Notes: generated by a model from the letters alone, not told the origin. A stretch of DNA of 64,000 nt from A07HB70 sp964512675 (GCA_964512675.1 CAZEJR010000010.1:1-64000), one strand, 5' to 3'; counted from the stretch's first letter, positions 1-8,337 are shown. Made by a program: numbers and translations.

Positions 1-205
1 CGGCGAACGGCACGACGAGGAGCGCCACGGGCGCGTTCGGGCACACGGAGTCGGTTCCGACCGGGAGGGCGTCGAGAGACGGGTCCTGCGGCAGTCGTGG
101 GGGCAGACAGTCGACGAGGGCGCCCTCCCGGTCGGGCTCCTCGAACGCGCCGCGCGAACCAGGGGCCGGCACGCCGTCGGGGGGCAAGTCCCGGTGATTT
201 AGCAC
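1..205. other. Window edge: ambiguous partial reading frame
   Basis: Two frames stay open to the left edge. The plus frame (bases 2-202, ending in TAG) would be the last 66 residues of a gene but is rich in Arg and His, unlike haloarchaeal proteins. The minus frame (GTG at 205 reading off the left edge) is more acidic and has somewhat better G/C at third positions, but is proline-rich. I cannot decide between them and recognise neither. Sequence to the left of the window would settle it. Confidence 0.3.
196..202 (+). promoter_or_regulatory. Putative TATA-like box for the reductase gene
   Basis: GATTTAG lies about 29 bases before the ATG at 231. This is the spacing expected of a haloarchaeal TATA box driving a leaderless or near-leaderless transcript. 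It stands out as AT-rich in very GC-rich DNA. No Shine-Dalgarno-like sequence precedes the ATG. Confidence 0.45.
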
Positions 206-230
206 TGCCGCGCGACGAAGGCGTGATCAC

Positions 231-1502
231 ATGGCAACCGCCGACCGACCGTACGACCTCGTCGTGTGGGGCGCGACCGGATTCGCGGGACGACTCGTCG
301 CCGAGTATCTCACGCGGCAGTACGGTCCGGACGCGGTGTCGCTGGCGCTCGGCGGCCGGAGTCGGGACCGTCTCGACGCGCTCGAACGCGACCTCGTTCG
401 GCAGCGCGAGCGGTGGGACAGTGTTCCGGTCGTGGTCGGCGACGCGACGGAGCCGGAGCGCCTCCGAGACATCACGCGGAGGACCCGGGTGATCTGTACG
501 ACCGTCGGCCCGTACACGACGTACGGAACCCCGCTGGTCGAGGCGTGTGTCGAGACCGAGACCGACTACTGTGACCTGACCGGCGAAATAAACTGGATCC
601 GGGAGACCGTCGACCGGTTCCACGACGATGCGGTCGACGCGGAGACACGGATCGTCCACAGCTGTGGGTTCGACTCCGTGCCCGCGGACGTCGGCACCCT
701 GCTCGTGCAGTCGTTCGCAGCCGAGACGTACGGGACCCACTGTGACAGGGTCCAGATACACCTCGAATCCGGGCAGGGCGGCGTCAGCGGCGGAACGCTC
801 GCCAGCTTCGCCGAGCTGTTCGACGCCGCGTCGAACGACCCGGCTGCCAGACAGACCCTCGCAGACCCGTACTCGCTGGCACCCCCGGGCGAACGGGAGG
901 GAGACGACCCGGGCGAGCAGCGCTGGCCACGGAACAGCCGACTGCAGCCGGGCTGGACGGCGCCGTCGCCGATGGCGCCGGTGAACGAACGAGTCGTCCG
1001 GCGGAGTAACGCCCTCCTCGGCTATCCGTGGGGCCGGGAGTTCCGGTGTACGGAGGTCGTCCCGACCGGATCCGGCGTCGCGGGTGCGGTCGGTGCGGGC
1101 GTCGTCGCCGGTGGAATCGGGCTGTTCAGGGCGGCGATGTCCGTCGACCCCGTCCGTGCGGGCCTGCGCCGGTTCGTCTTTCCCGAGCCGGGTGAGGGGC
1201 CGACGCGAGCACAGATCGAGAACGGCCACTTCACCGTGCGTCTCCTCGGGCGCGGAACGGCCGACGGCGGGTCGTTCGTCGTCGAGGCCGAGTTCGGCGC
1301 GGCCCTCGATCCCGGCTACGGCGCGACCGCGCGGATGCTCGCCGAGAGCGCGACCTGTCTGCTCCGGGACGAGGTCGACACGCCGCTGGCTGGCGGGATC
1401 ACGACACCCGCGTCCGGCGTCGGTGAGCCACTGGCCGAGCGACTCCGTGACGCCGGGTTCACGATCACCGTCGGCGAGCGCCACGGCCCGGCGAGCGCGT
1501 GA
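231..1502 (+). CDS. Saccharopine dehydrogenase-like / trans-acting enoyl reductase family protein
   Basis: Protein of 423 aa. The N-terminus carries a Rossmann dinucleotide-binding fold, with GATGFAGRLVAEYL (about residues 15-28) giving the G-x-x-G-x-x-G pattern. Later stretches such as VGPYTTYGTPLVEAC, DLTGEINW and HSCGFDSVPADVG are typical of the saccharopine-dehydrogenase-like NADP oxidoreductases that include mycobacterial trans-acting enoyl reductases. Glycine-rich hydrophobic segments near residues 280-300 may contact membrane or lipid. By family the enzyme would reduce a C=C or C=N bond with NAD(P)H; the substrate is not evident. A lipid or isoprenoid substrate is inference only. The ATG at 231 is chosen because a TATA-like box sits about 29 bases upstream and the Rossmann motif begins soon after. 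It is transcribed alone or with the small gene that follows 116 bases later. Confidence 0.85.
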   Translation: MATADRPYDLVVWGATGFAGRLVAEYLTRQYGPDAVSLALGGRSRDRLDALERDLVRQRERWDSVPVVVGDATEPERLRDITRRTRVICTTVGPYTTYGTPLVEACVETETDYCDLTGEINWIRETVDRFHDDAVDAETRIVHSCGFDSVPADVGTLLVQSFAAETYGTHCDRVQIHLESGQGGVSGGTLASFAELFDAASNDPAARQTLADPYSLAPPGEREGDDPGEQRWPRNSRLQPGWTAPSPMAPVNERVVRRSNALLGYPWGREFRCTEVVPTGSGVAGAVGAGVVAGGIGLFRAAMSVDPVRAGLRRFVFPEPGEGPTRAQIENGHFTVRLLGRGTADGGSFVVEAEFGAALDPGYGATARMLAESATCLLRDEVDTPLAGGITTPASGVGEPLAERLRDAGFTITVGERHGPASA

Positions 1503-1536
1503 GGTGCCCGGACGGACCGTCGTCCGCACGGCCACA

Positions 1537-1569
1537 CCCCGCTCCGGGCCTCGCACGCCCGGAGCGGGG
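1537..1569. repeat. Perfect 13-bp inverted repeat (hairpin)
   Basis: CCCCGCTCCGGGC (1537-1549) is the exact reverse complement of GCCCGGAGCGGGG (1557-1569), with a 7-base loop between. It lies in the 116-base gap between the reductase gene and the next coding region. RNA from either strand could form a very stable stem. There is no T-run after it, so it is not a classic intrinsic terminator; an mRNA end or stability element is possible. Confidence 0.7.
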
Positions 1570-1618
1570 AGACAGGTTCGTGTGTGTCGAGTCCACACCG
1601 TCTCGTGGCGAGGAGACG

Positions 1619-2101
1619 ATGTCCGACGACACGGGGTGTGTCGCGCGACGGCGGCTGAGGCGGTATCTCGACGGCCACGGGTCGGTCTACCGGGTCACCG
1701 ACGGCGTCACCGTCGACTGCCGGCTCTTCGACGCCGGCGCGTGGCCCGACCCGCTGAACGACGACCACCTCATGGTGACGCGCCGGTCGAGTGTCCACGT
1801 CGAGGCGGCGGAGAACGAGCGAGGCGCCGTCGCGGAGGCGACGCTCCACCTCCCGCCGATCGACGACGCGTTCGAGGCCGACCTCCGGCGGGAACTCGCG
1901 CTTCCCGGGCCGTGGGCGGTGCTGTTCGGGTCGACACAGACCGCTGGCGAGACGAGCGTGTACGACGGCGTCGCGACGCCACACGTCTACACGCGGGCGG
2001 AGACCACCGTCGACGCGACACGCCGGGTGGTCGAGTCGTGTGTCGAGGCGTACGGTCGCGTCTACGACCACGGCGAACAGACGGTGAAGCGACTGCCGTG
2101 A
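1619..2101 (+). CDS. Conserved-looking haloarchaeal hypothetical protein
   Basis: Protein of 160 aa starting at ATG 1619 (MSDDTGCVARRRL). The frame is open further upstream, but that part reads as arginine/proline-rich noise, so the internal ATG is preferred. The protein is soluble with no membrane segment. It is mixed alpha/beta in character, with a central stretch DPLNDDHLMVTRRSSVHV and a C-terminus rich in acidic residues and helices. I do not recognise a domain. It overlaps nothing and converges on the RNase HI gene on the opposite strand, with stop codons only 20 bases apart. Composition and codon use match neighbouring real genes, so it is probably expressed. Confidence 0.65.
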   Translation: MSDDTGCVARRRLRRYLDGHGSVYRVTDGVTVDCRLFDAGAWPDPLNDDHLMVTRRSSVHVEAAENERGAVAEATLHLPPIDDAFEADLRRELALPGPWAVLFGSTQTAGETSVYDGVATPHVYTRAETTVDATRRVVESCVEAYGRVYDHGEQTVKRLP

Positions 2102-2120
2102 GCGGGACAGACGGCCCGGC

Positions 2121-2789
2121 TCAGCCTCCGGGCCCGAGCGCAGCGATATCCGCGCCGACGGTCGCGAGCGCGTCTGCCGGGTTCGGCTCGTGGTCGGCGA
2201 GGTGGACGACCCGGTGGTCCGGAACCGTCGCCAGCAGCGCCGCGATCCGCTCGCGGTACCGTGTCACGCCGTCGACGGTCGGCTCGCCGTCGCCCCAGAC
2301 GTCGTCGATGACGGTCCGCGAGTCGCTCCGGACCTCGACCGCCGACGGCGTACAGCACGCGAGCAGCCGGTCGAGTCCGAGGTGGAGCGCGGCGTACTCG
2401 GCGACGTTCGCGTCGGTGCGCGAGCCGACCGGGCGCCCGACACGAACGGCTGTGTCGCCCGCGGTGGTCGCGACGACCGCGCCGGCGCCCGCGGGTCCGG
2501 GGTTCCCCCGCGAGCCGCCGTCGGTGTAGCAGACAGCCGTCGCGCCGTCGAGCGCCGGGGCGGGCGACGGCACCGGAGACGGCGCCGTGTCGCCGAGCCG
2601 TTCGGCTGCGGCCCGGAGCTCGGCGGCGGTGGTCGCGGGGTCGAACAGCCCGCCGTCGCCCGGAGTCGCGTCGTCGAACGCGTCGGTCGTCGCCGCGACG
2701 TCGTAGCCGTGGCGGGCCAGGACCCGGTCGACCGACGCCGCGAGCGGCGAGAGCCACGCCGCCGGGAGCCGCGAGGGGTGGTCGGCCAC
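2121..2789 (-). CDS. rnhA: Ribonuclease HI
   Basis: Protein of 222 aa. The C-terminal two-thirds is a type 1 RNase H domain. Visible catalytic signature residues are Asp in CYTDGGSRGNPGPAG (about residue 75), Glu in NVAEYAALHLGLDRLL, Asp in VRSDSRTVID, and a late Asp in VHLADHEPNPADALA. By family it cuts the RNA strand of RNA-DNA hybrids, removing primers and R-loops in the cytoplasm. The N-terminal 65 residues or so (PSRLPAAWLSPLAASVDRVL and onward) form an extra region seen in haloarchaeal RNase HI proteins rather than the short bacterial type. The gene converges with the plus-strand hypothetical gene and lies in tandem with the isomerase gene 69 bases upstream. Confidence 0.92.
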   Translation of the reverse strand: MADHPSRLPAAWLSPLAASVDRVLARHGYDVAATTDAFDDATPGDGGLFDPATTAAELRAAAERLGDTAPSPVPSPAPALDGATAVCYTDGGSRGNPGPAGAGAVVATTAGDTAVRVGRPVGSRTDANVAEYAALHLGLDRLLACCTPSAVEVRSDSRTVIDDVWGDGEPTVDGVTRYRERIAALLATVPDHRVVHLADHEPNPADALATVGADIAALGPGG

Positions 2790-2857
2790 GGACCGGCTAC
2801 GGCCCGGCGGGCAAAGTCTTCCGTGTCGAGACCGGACCGACGGACGCGGGGGCGTGG

Positions 2858-3598
2858 CTACGATCCGTCGAGCGCCGCCTCGAACCGCTCGGCGGACGTC
2901 GCGAGGTAGTCCGGCTGCTCGGTGAACACCTCGACGGTCGCTGTCGTCGGCGCCGCGTCGGCCAGGGCCGGCCCGAGCGCCTCGTACTCGACGTCGCCGC
3001 TCCCGACCGGAATGTGTGTGTCGCCGCGGTGACGGGCGCCGTGGACGTGGAGGTGGTCGACCAAGTCGCCGTAGGACTCGAGAAACGCGCGCGTGCCGTC
3101 GGTGCCGGCCTCGAGGTAGGCGTAGCCGACGTCGAGACAGACCGCGGCGTCCGCGTCGGCGGCCAGTTCGCCGACGCGGTCGAGCGACACGCCGCCGGCG
3201 TATCCGACCGTCTCGAAGCAGACGGCGACGCCGTGGGCCGCGCCGCGCTCGCGCAGCGCTGCCATCCGGTCGGCGAGGCGGTCCCGTCCGGCCCCGCGGA
3301 ATCTGGGGTGGGCGACAGCCGTCGTCGCGCCGAGCGCAGCCGCCGTGGCGAGTACGTCGTCGAGGTACGCAAGCGTCGCGCTGTCGACGCGCGCGACCGG
3401 CGTCGCCAGCGGCTGTCTGTACGGCAGGTGGACCGTCGCGCCGAAGCCGTGTGTCGAGAGCTCGGCGGCGAGAGCGTCGGTATCGAGTGCGCTCAGAGGC
3501 CGTTCGCCCTCGCCGACCGCGACCTCGACGTGGTCGAACGACTGTGGGAGCGTCTCGATTCGGTCGACGTACGGGCCGACGGAGACGCCGAGGTCCAC
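2858..3598 (-). CDS. Sugar phosphate isomerase/epimerase family (xylose isomerase-like TIM barrel)
   Basis: Protein of 246 aa. It begins MDLGVSVGPYVDRIETLPQ and shows alternating beta/alpha segments of the AP-endonuclease-2/xylose-isomerase-like TIM barrel. Characteristic pieces are TVHLPYRQPL, TAVAHPRF, VAVCFETVGY, VCLDVGYAYLEAG, HLHVHGARHRGDTHIPVGSGDVEY and TVEVFTEQPDYL. The His, Glu and Asp residues in these strands are the usual metal ligands of the fold. The family includes epimerases, isomerases and nucleases; the substrate cannot be told from sequence. Its stop is 11 bases past the start side of the flavoprotein gene's 3' end on the same strand, so the two could be cotranscribed (flavoprotein first). 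The start codon is an ATG with no competing upstream candidate in good context. Confidence 0.82.
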   Translation of the reverse strand: MDLGVSVGPYVDRIETLPQSFDHVEVAVGEGERPLSALDTDALAAELSTHGFGATVHLPYRQPLATPVARVDSATLAYLDDVLATAAALGATTAVAHPRFRGAGRDRLADRMAALRERGAAHGVAVCFETVGYAGGVSLDRVGELAADADAAVCLDVGYAYLEAGTDGTRAFLESYGDLVDHLHVHGARHRGDTHIPVGSGDVEYEALGPALADAAPTTATVEVFTEQPDYLATSAERFEAALDGS

Positions 3599-3609
3599 GG
3601 TCGGTCGGG

Positions 3610-5403
3610 CTACTCCAGCTGGTGGTAGTCGAGCTCGTGCCCCTCGTCCAGCGCCGCCTGCACGGTCTCGTCGGGGCTACCGACGGGACTGACGCCGGTC
3701 CGCATACCGCCGAGGTCGGCCTGCTCGTACAGGATGTTCTGCTGCCAGGCCTCGTCGACGTCTGGGTAGTCGGTCCGGTAGTGTGCGCCCCGGGACTCGG
3801 TCCGCTCGCGTGCGCCCCGGAGGACGGTCTCTGCGGTCGTCAGCATGAAGCCGATGTCGACCGCGTACTCGAACGACCGGCTCGTGACCGGCCCGACGTC
3901 CAGGTCGCCGGCCTTCTCGCGGACGCGGTCGAGCGCGTCGAGGCCGGCCGACAGCGACGCCTCGTCGCGGAGGAGTCCGGCGTGCTCCCACATGAGGTCC
4001 TGTAGCTCCGCGAAGACGGCGTCGACGTCGTAGGTGCCGTCGCGTCCAGCGGTCTCGGCGAGGCCGGCGATCTGTGGCTCGACGACGCTCTCGACCAGGT
4101 CGTCCGGGACGGACCCGGGGCCGTCGACCCGGTCGGCGATTCGGTCGCCGGCCACGGTGCCGAAGGCGACGGTCTCGGCGAGCGAGTTGCCGCCGAGCCG
4201 GTTCGCGCCGTGGACGCCGGCCATCGTCTCGCCGACCGCGAACAGCCCGTCGACGTCGGTCTCGCCGCAGTCGTCGACGACGACGCCGCCCATCCCGTAG
4301 TGGCTGGTCGGCGCGACCTCGACCGGCTCCTCGGCCATGTCGACGCCAAGCTCCGCGAAGCGCTCGTACATCCGGGGCAGACGCTCCTGGATGAACCCGG
4401 CGTCGCGGTGCGAGATGTCGAGGTACACGCCGCCGTTGTCGGTTCCGCGGCCCTCGGCGACCTCCTGTGCGATTGCGCGGGCGACGACGTCGCGGGCGTC
4501 GAGCTCCATCTGGTCGGGCGAGTACCGCTCCATGAACCGCTCGCCCGCCGTGTTGTACAGCCGTCCGCCCTCGCCACGGACGGCCTCGGTCACGAGCCGG
4601 CCGCTCCAGGGCGCCCACTCGGGGTCGGACTCGTCGACGGCCATCCCGGTCGGGTGGAACTGGACGAACTCCATGTCCATCAGCGACGCGCCGGCGTCGT
4701 AGGCGAGCGCCGGGCCGTCGCCGTTGTTCTCGTCGTCACGCGACGTGTGTCGGTTGTAGATGGCCGCGTACCCGCCGGCCGCGAGCACGACCGTGCCGGC
4801 GTTGAACAGGACGAACTCGCCGGTGTCCATGTCGAAGCCGACGGCCCCGTACACCGCGTCGCCGTCCGAGACCAGCTTCGTGATCATCACGTCCTCGCGG
4901 TACGGGACGTCGAGCGACTGTGCACGGTCGACCAGCGTGTTCAGCAGGGACTCGCCGGTGTGGTCGCCGGCGAAGGCGGTGCGGCGGAACGACTGTGCGC
5001 CGAAGAACCGCTGGTCGATCTCGCCGTCGTCCGTCCGGGAGTAGTCCATTCCCCACTCGTCGAGTTCGCGCAGACGGGCCGGCATCTGCTTTGCTACGGT
5101 CTCGACCTTCGCGGGGTCGTTGACGAAGTGCCCCTCGTTGAGCGTGTCCGCGGCGTGGATCGCCCAGCTGTCTTCCGGGTCGTGGGTGCCGAGCGCGCCG
5201 TTGATACCGCCGCGGGCCCAGGTGGTGTGGGCGTCGCCGTGGCTCCGCTTGCCGAGGACGAGGACGTCCTCGACGCCCTGGTCCGCGAGCTCGATCGCGG
5301 CTCTGGCGCCGGCTGCGCCGGCACCGACCACCAGCACGGAGACGTCGACCGCCTCGTACTCGGGGACCGTCGCCGTCGCCGGGCTGCTGTCGTTCGTGCT
5401 CAT
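3610..5403 (-). CDS. Succinate dehydrogenase/fumarate reductase-type flavoprotein (L-aspartate oxidase-like)
   Basis: Protein of 597 aa from ATG 5403. It has an N-terminal FAD-binding motif VLVVGAGAAGARAAIE, then the SDH/FRD/NadB catalytic fold: RFFGAQSFRRTAFAGDHTG, FVQFHPTGM, RGEGGRLYNTAGERFMERY, HYGMGGVVVDDCGETDVDGLFAVGET and GANRLGGNSLAE, followed by the helical C-terminal domain. Known members oxidise succinate, reduce fumarate or oxidise L-aspartate to iminoaspartate. No iron-sulfur or membrane-anchor subunit genes, and no nadA or nadC, lie nearby, so the physiological role is open. A soluble L-aspartate oxidase-like function is plausible and an SDH paralogue is the alternative. A further ATG lies 8 codons upstream, but the TATA-like box at about -25 fits the chosen start. 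The isomerase gene follows 11 bases downstream. Confidence 0.85.
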   Translation of the reverse strand: MSTNDSSPATATVPEYEAVDVSVLVVGAGAAGARAAIELADQGVEDVLVLGKRSHGDAHTTWARGGINGALGTHDPEDSWAIHAADTLNEGHFVNDPAKVETVAKQMPARLRELDEWGMDYSRTDDGEIDQRFFGAQSFRRTAFAGDHTGESLLNTLVDRAQSLDVPYREDVMITKLVSDGDAVYGAVGFDMDTGEFVLFNAGTVVLAAGGYAAIYNRHTSRDDENNGDGPALAYDAGASLMDMEFVQFHPTGMAVDESDPEWAPWSGRLVTEAVRGEGGRLYNTAGERFMERYSPDQMELDARDVVARAIAQEVAEGRGTDNGGVYLDISHRDAGFIQERLPRMYERFAELGVDMAEEPVEVAPTSHYGMGGVVVDDCGETDVDGLFAVGETMAGVHGANRLGGNSLAETVAFGTVAGDRIADRVDGPGSVPDDLVESVVEPQIAGLAETAGRDGTYDVDAVFAELQDLMWEHAGLLRDEASLSAGLDALDRVREKAGDLDVGPVTSRSFEYAVDIGFMLTTAETVLRGARERTESRGAHYRTDYPDVDEAWQQNILYEQADLGGMRTGVSPVGSPDETVQAALDEGHELDYHQLE

Positions 5404-5425
5404 ACCACCAGTACACGCCGTGGCC

Positions 5426-5432
5426 ATTTAAA
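5426..5432 (-). promoter_or_regulatory. Putative TATA-like box for the flavoprotein gene
   Basis: On the minus strand TTTAAAT lies about 23-29 bases before the ATG at 5403. It is an obvious AT island and fits a leaderless haloarchaeal promoter. Confidence 0.45.
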
Positions 5433-5761
5433 CGGTCCGCGTGCGTGCGCGCGCACGAGGTTCCGGGACCTGGCGGTCGAGGCCGCGTGGCGGACAGACG
5501 TCGAGACGCGAGCGCGTCGTGCCGTCGAACCGGGAGTCGGGTCGACCGACGGCTGCCAGCGGCGCACTCCGGGCGGTCCGGCGGCAGATTGAACAGACCG
5601 GCGGTACGTTGTGTGTCCGTCGTGAACACCACTCAGTCCACCGCTCGACCCGTACCGAGGCTCGGGCGCTCGGCAGACGCCCGCAGCACACGAGCGCCGC
5701 CGGTACGCCGCGGCGGCGCGGCGGCGCGGCGAGCCACCAGCCGAGACACCGCGCGGCGCCG
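5433..5761. other. Intergenic region without a recognisable gene
   Basis: Together with the promoter box this is the 358-base divergent spacer between the flavoprotein gene (minus) and the universal stress protein gene (plus). All open frames here read as arginine/proline/serine-rich noise. It must contain the stress-protein promoter, but I cannot point to a clear box. Confidence 0.5.
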
Positions 5762-6205
5762 ATGACGGTTCTCGTCGCGATCGGGAAGCAGGGCCGTCCG
5801 GGCGAGGTCGTCGAGACGGCACACGACCTCGCGGCGGCCCACGGCGAAGAGATCGACGCGCTGCACGTCGTCCCCTCGGAGGACTTCGAGGAGCACCGCA
5901 AGGCGGTCGCCGACCTGCCGGGAACCGACTACTCGTTTACTCACGAAGAGGACGGCGCCGCGGCGTTCGCCAGGGAGTTCGTGGCCGACACCGTCGACGA
6001 ACCGCGTGTCGACGTCGCGGGGATCGGCCGCGTCGGCGACCCCGTCGAACAGACCCTCGCGGTCGTCGAGGAGACCGACCCGCGGTACCTCGTCATCGGC
6101 GGTCGGCGACGGTCGCCGACGGGGAAGGCCGTCTTCGGCGACCGGACCCAGTCGATCCTCCTCGGGTCGCCGGTGCCGGTCCTGACCGTCATGCACGACG
6201 AGTGA
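5762..6205 (+). CDS. Universal stress protein (UspA family)
   Basis: Protein of 147 aa from ATG 5762 (MTVLVAIGKQ). It shows the single-domain Usp layout: a beta strand VLVAIG, the DALHVVP strand, a central VDVAGIGRVGDPVEQTL helix, and the C-terminal ATP-binding pattern YLVIGGRRRSPTGKAVFGDRTQSILLGSPVPVLTV. That pattern gives G-x2-G-x9-G-(S/T)-like spacing. By family these are small cytoplasmic nucleotide-binding proteins induced by stress, and haloarchaea carry many paralogues. The long upstream extension of the same frame is not protein-like, so the internal ATG is chosen. It stands alone; the next 400 bases hold nothing recognisable and then a decayed sensor gene. Confidence 0.9.
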   Translation: MTVLVAIGKQGRPGEVVETAHDLAAAHGEEIDALHVVPSEDFEEHRKAVADLPGTDYSFTHEEDGAAAFAREFVADTVDEPRVDVAGIGRVGDPVEQTLAVVEETDPRYLVIGGRRRSPTGKAVFGDRTQSILLGSPVPVLTVMHDE

Positions 6206-6610
6206 CCGCGGTCCGGAGCGACGCGGCTGAGCCGGGTCGCGCCCGCGACTCCGGTCGAGGTCGACCGGGCGACACACGCCGAGTCACACCTCTCCACTCG
6301 CCGTCGGGCTGCCCGTAGACGTCGAGACGGACCAGAACGGGCGCGCGTCGTGACCGACCGGCCTGCCGTCGTCGGGCGGCGATGACGTGGCCACGGGGTG
6401 GCGACCGCCGCCGTGCAGTCGCCGGGGTGTCGTGAGCGGATCGCGGTCGGCCACGGCGCCACGTGCGGGGCGTGTCACGAGCGCTGGTGCTCGTGGCGCG
6501 CTCGCTCGCCTCGCGGCCTCACCGCTCTCGTCCGGGCCGACCGTGGCGCGACAGACAGTCGCGTAACTCGTCACACCGGTCTATCACAGTCGCTGCTACG
6601 ACCGACAACA
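6206..6610. other. Non-coding or decayed stretch
   Basis: 405 bases without a protein-like frame on either strand. It lies directly before the frameshifted sensor remnant, so it may hold the eroded 5' part and promoter of that gene. I see no repeat or RNA structure. Confidence 0.4.
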
Positions 6611-7426
6611 GTGAGTGCCGTCTCCGACCAGAGACACGTCCTCCGCGTCGACGACGTGCCCAGCCGGGACGGCATCGAGTTTCTGGAGGCCGCTCGACGA
6701 CGGTATCCGAACCTCCCGTTCGTCCGCTACACCGCCAGGAGGTCGGGAGCGGTTGCCGCCGACGCCATCTCGGCTGGCGTCACCGACTACCGCCAGAGGG
6801 AGCGCGGAGCCGACCAGTACACCGTGCTCGCCAGCCGGATCCAGAACACCGTCGAGCGACGAGCCCCCAAGTGTCAGCGTGACCGTCACCCCGTGGTCAT
6901 CGAGACGGCACGGGAGGGGATCAGTATCCGCGACGAGGACGGCAGCGACATCTGCGTCGATCGGCGGTTCGCCGACCCCCACGGTAGCGACCCGGAAGGT
7001 GCTCGGCGAGCACCCGGTGCTCGCCTGTCCGGACGACGACGTCGCCGAGGTGCGCGAGGAGAGTCTCCCGGAGGTCGACCGAGCGGGGTGCTGGCACGGC
7101 GAGACGACCAGCCTGCGAGCCGACGGTAGTACGGTGACCGCCGACCACACGCCGGCGAGAACGGACGAGGACGAGCTCGTCCGTGCGGTGTGCGACATCT
7201 CCGGACAGGAGGCACGCGAGCGGGAACTGCGGCAGAAGACGGCCAGGCTGGCGGCGCTGCTCGAGAGCTCGCCGGACACGATCAACGTCTACGACGCGAG
7301 GGGGTCCATCGTCGACCCGGACCCGTTCTGTGCGAGGCGACCGGCTACGACGCCGCCGAACTCACCGACACGGAGATCCGGGAGCCGGATACGACGGTCG
7401 ACCTCGAGGAGACGTGCGCGCTCTGA
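6611..7426 (+). pseudogene. Decayed response-regulator/PAS sensor gene with frameshifts
   Basis: Three frame segments together spell a haloarchaeal receiver-PAS sensor. In the first, from about 6611, VPSRDGIEFLEAARRRYPNL and AISAGVTDY resemble the C-terminal half of a receiver domain, followed by a PAS start (ETAREGISIRDEDGS). Near 7000 the frame shifts and continues as VLGEHPVLACPDDDV ... VCDISGQEARERELRQKTARLAALLESSPDTINVYDA, which is the end of one PAS unit, a coiled-coil linker and a second PAS. A second shift near 7330 leads to LCEATGYDAAELTDTEI and then a stop at 7426. The receiver's phosphoacceptor half and any kinase or output domain are missing. So it is a remnant with at least two frameshifts, truncated at both ends, and unlikely to be functional. 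The call rests on my recognition of family phrases; an alignment would confirm it. Confidence 0.7.
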
Positions 7427-7451
7427 GAGCGTGTGGCCGTCGGCGACGACG

Positions 7452-7850
7452 CTACCGGTCGCCGGCTGCGTCTGTCGTCAGCCGCTGGCGTGTCTCGGTG
7501 CCGGCGCCGTATCGCTCGACGACCGCATCGCGGTGGTCCGGACACGCGACCACGGCGACCGCGCCGTCGTCGACTTGGACGATCGCCCGGGTCGGCTCGT
7601 GGGGCGCGAGCCGACACGACGGACAGGGGATCCCGCCCGCCGGTGGGTGCGACAGCAGGTCGACGTCCTCGACAGTCGTCAGCCCACACGTCGACGCGAA
7701 CCGGTCCAGGTGGTCGTCGCAGCCGACGACCGGGATGCGCAGGCGGTCGAGCAGGAGAAACGACACAGAGGTGCGACCGCCGGCCCGAAGCGCCGTGCGA
7801 CACGCCGGACAGCGGACGGGGTCGAGGGGTGACGGCCCGGAGTGGGACAT
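7452..7850 (-). CDS. Small zinc-ribbon-like hypothetical protein
   Basis: Protein of 132 aa from ATG 7850 (MSHSGPSPLDPVRCPAC). It has two CPxC knuckles, CPAC near residue 14 and CPSC near residue 75. Further Cys/His residues sit in VGCDDHLDRFASTCG and VACPDHRDAVVE, giving repeated C-x-D-H elements. This arrangement suggests two small zinc-binding modules; the metal is inferred, not seen. I do not recognise a named family. It is divergent from the small plus-strand gene at 7928, with 77 bases between starts that must hold both promoters. The frame is open further upstream, but that part is arginine-rich noise. Confidence 0.65.
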   Translation of the reverse strand: MSHSGPSPLDPVRCPACRTALRAGGRTSVSFLLLDRLRIPVVGCDDHLDRFASTCGLTTVEDVDLLSHPPAGGIPCPSCRLAPHEPTRAIVQVDDGAVAVVACPDHRDAVVERYGAGTETRQRLTTDAAGDR

Positions 7851-7927
7851 ACGTACTGGAGGGGCTCTCGACGGGTAACGGTTGCGTCGAGCGACGGCCA
7901 TTACCCGCTCCGGGCCGGATAACGCCT

Positions 7928-8221
7928 GTGACCGAAGACGAGGACGCAGCCGCGCTCGGCCCGCGCCTGGCCGCGGCGCTCGACGCCCCGGCAGACCGGG
8001 TCGTCGTCGAGTCCGCCGACCGGCTCCGGCTCCGGCTTCCGGACCGGACGTTCGTCGTCGAGCGCCGCGACGCGGGCAGCCGGTGGCGTCTGACACTCCG
8101 GGTCGACGGCGAGACCGTGAGCAAGTTCGGGCTCTTCGAGACACGGGCGGCGCTCCGCGAGCGTGCGGTCGAACTCCGCGACGCCGACGTCGGCTACACG
8201 GTCTGCTGTGGCAGCCGGTAG
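7928..8221 (+). CDS. Small hypothetical protein
   Basis: Protein of 97 aa with a GTG start at 7928 (VTEDEDAAALGPRLAAALDAPADR). It has an acidic helical N-terminus followed by alternating strands (VVVESADRLRLRLPDRTFVVERR, WRLTLRVDGETVSKFGLFET) and a short helix, ending YTVCCGSR. It is compact, soluble and haloarchaeal in composition. I do not recognise the family. Upstream in-frame sequence is noise, which supports the GTG as start. It is divergently arranged with the zinc-ribbon-like gene. Confidence 0.6.
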   Translation: MTEDEDAAALGPRLAAALDAPADRVVVESADRLRLRLPDRTFVVERRDAGSRWRLTLRVDGETVSKFGLFETRAALRERAVELRDADVGYTVCCGSR

Positions 8222-8226
8222 CCGCA

Positions 8227-8337
8227 TCACCGCGCCGAGCAGTGGCGGGCGACCGCCAGCCCGGCGGCGACGGCGCCCGACACGGCCGCGACCGGCGCCA
8301 AGACGACGCGGACGACGCGCGGGCGAGCGGGCGTCAC
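8227..8337 (-). CDS. Possible tiny one-pass membrane protein
   Basis: A 36-residue frame with a GTG start at 8337. It reads as a basic N-terminus (VTPARPRVVRVV) followed by a hydrophobic alanine/valine/glycine-rich segment (LAPVAAVSGAVAAGLAVA) and a short tail RHCSAR. It could be a single-spanning membrane peptide like others common in haloarchaea. It lies tail to tail with the 97-aa gene and is divergent from the ABC exporter. The only support is its membrane-like pattern and the lack of any other gene in this gap, so the call is weak. Confidence 0.3.
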   Translation of the reverse strand: MTPARPRVVRVVLAPVAAVSGAVAAGLAVARHCSAR

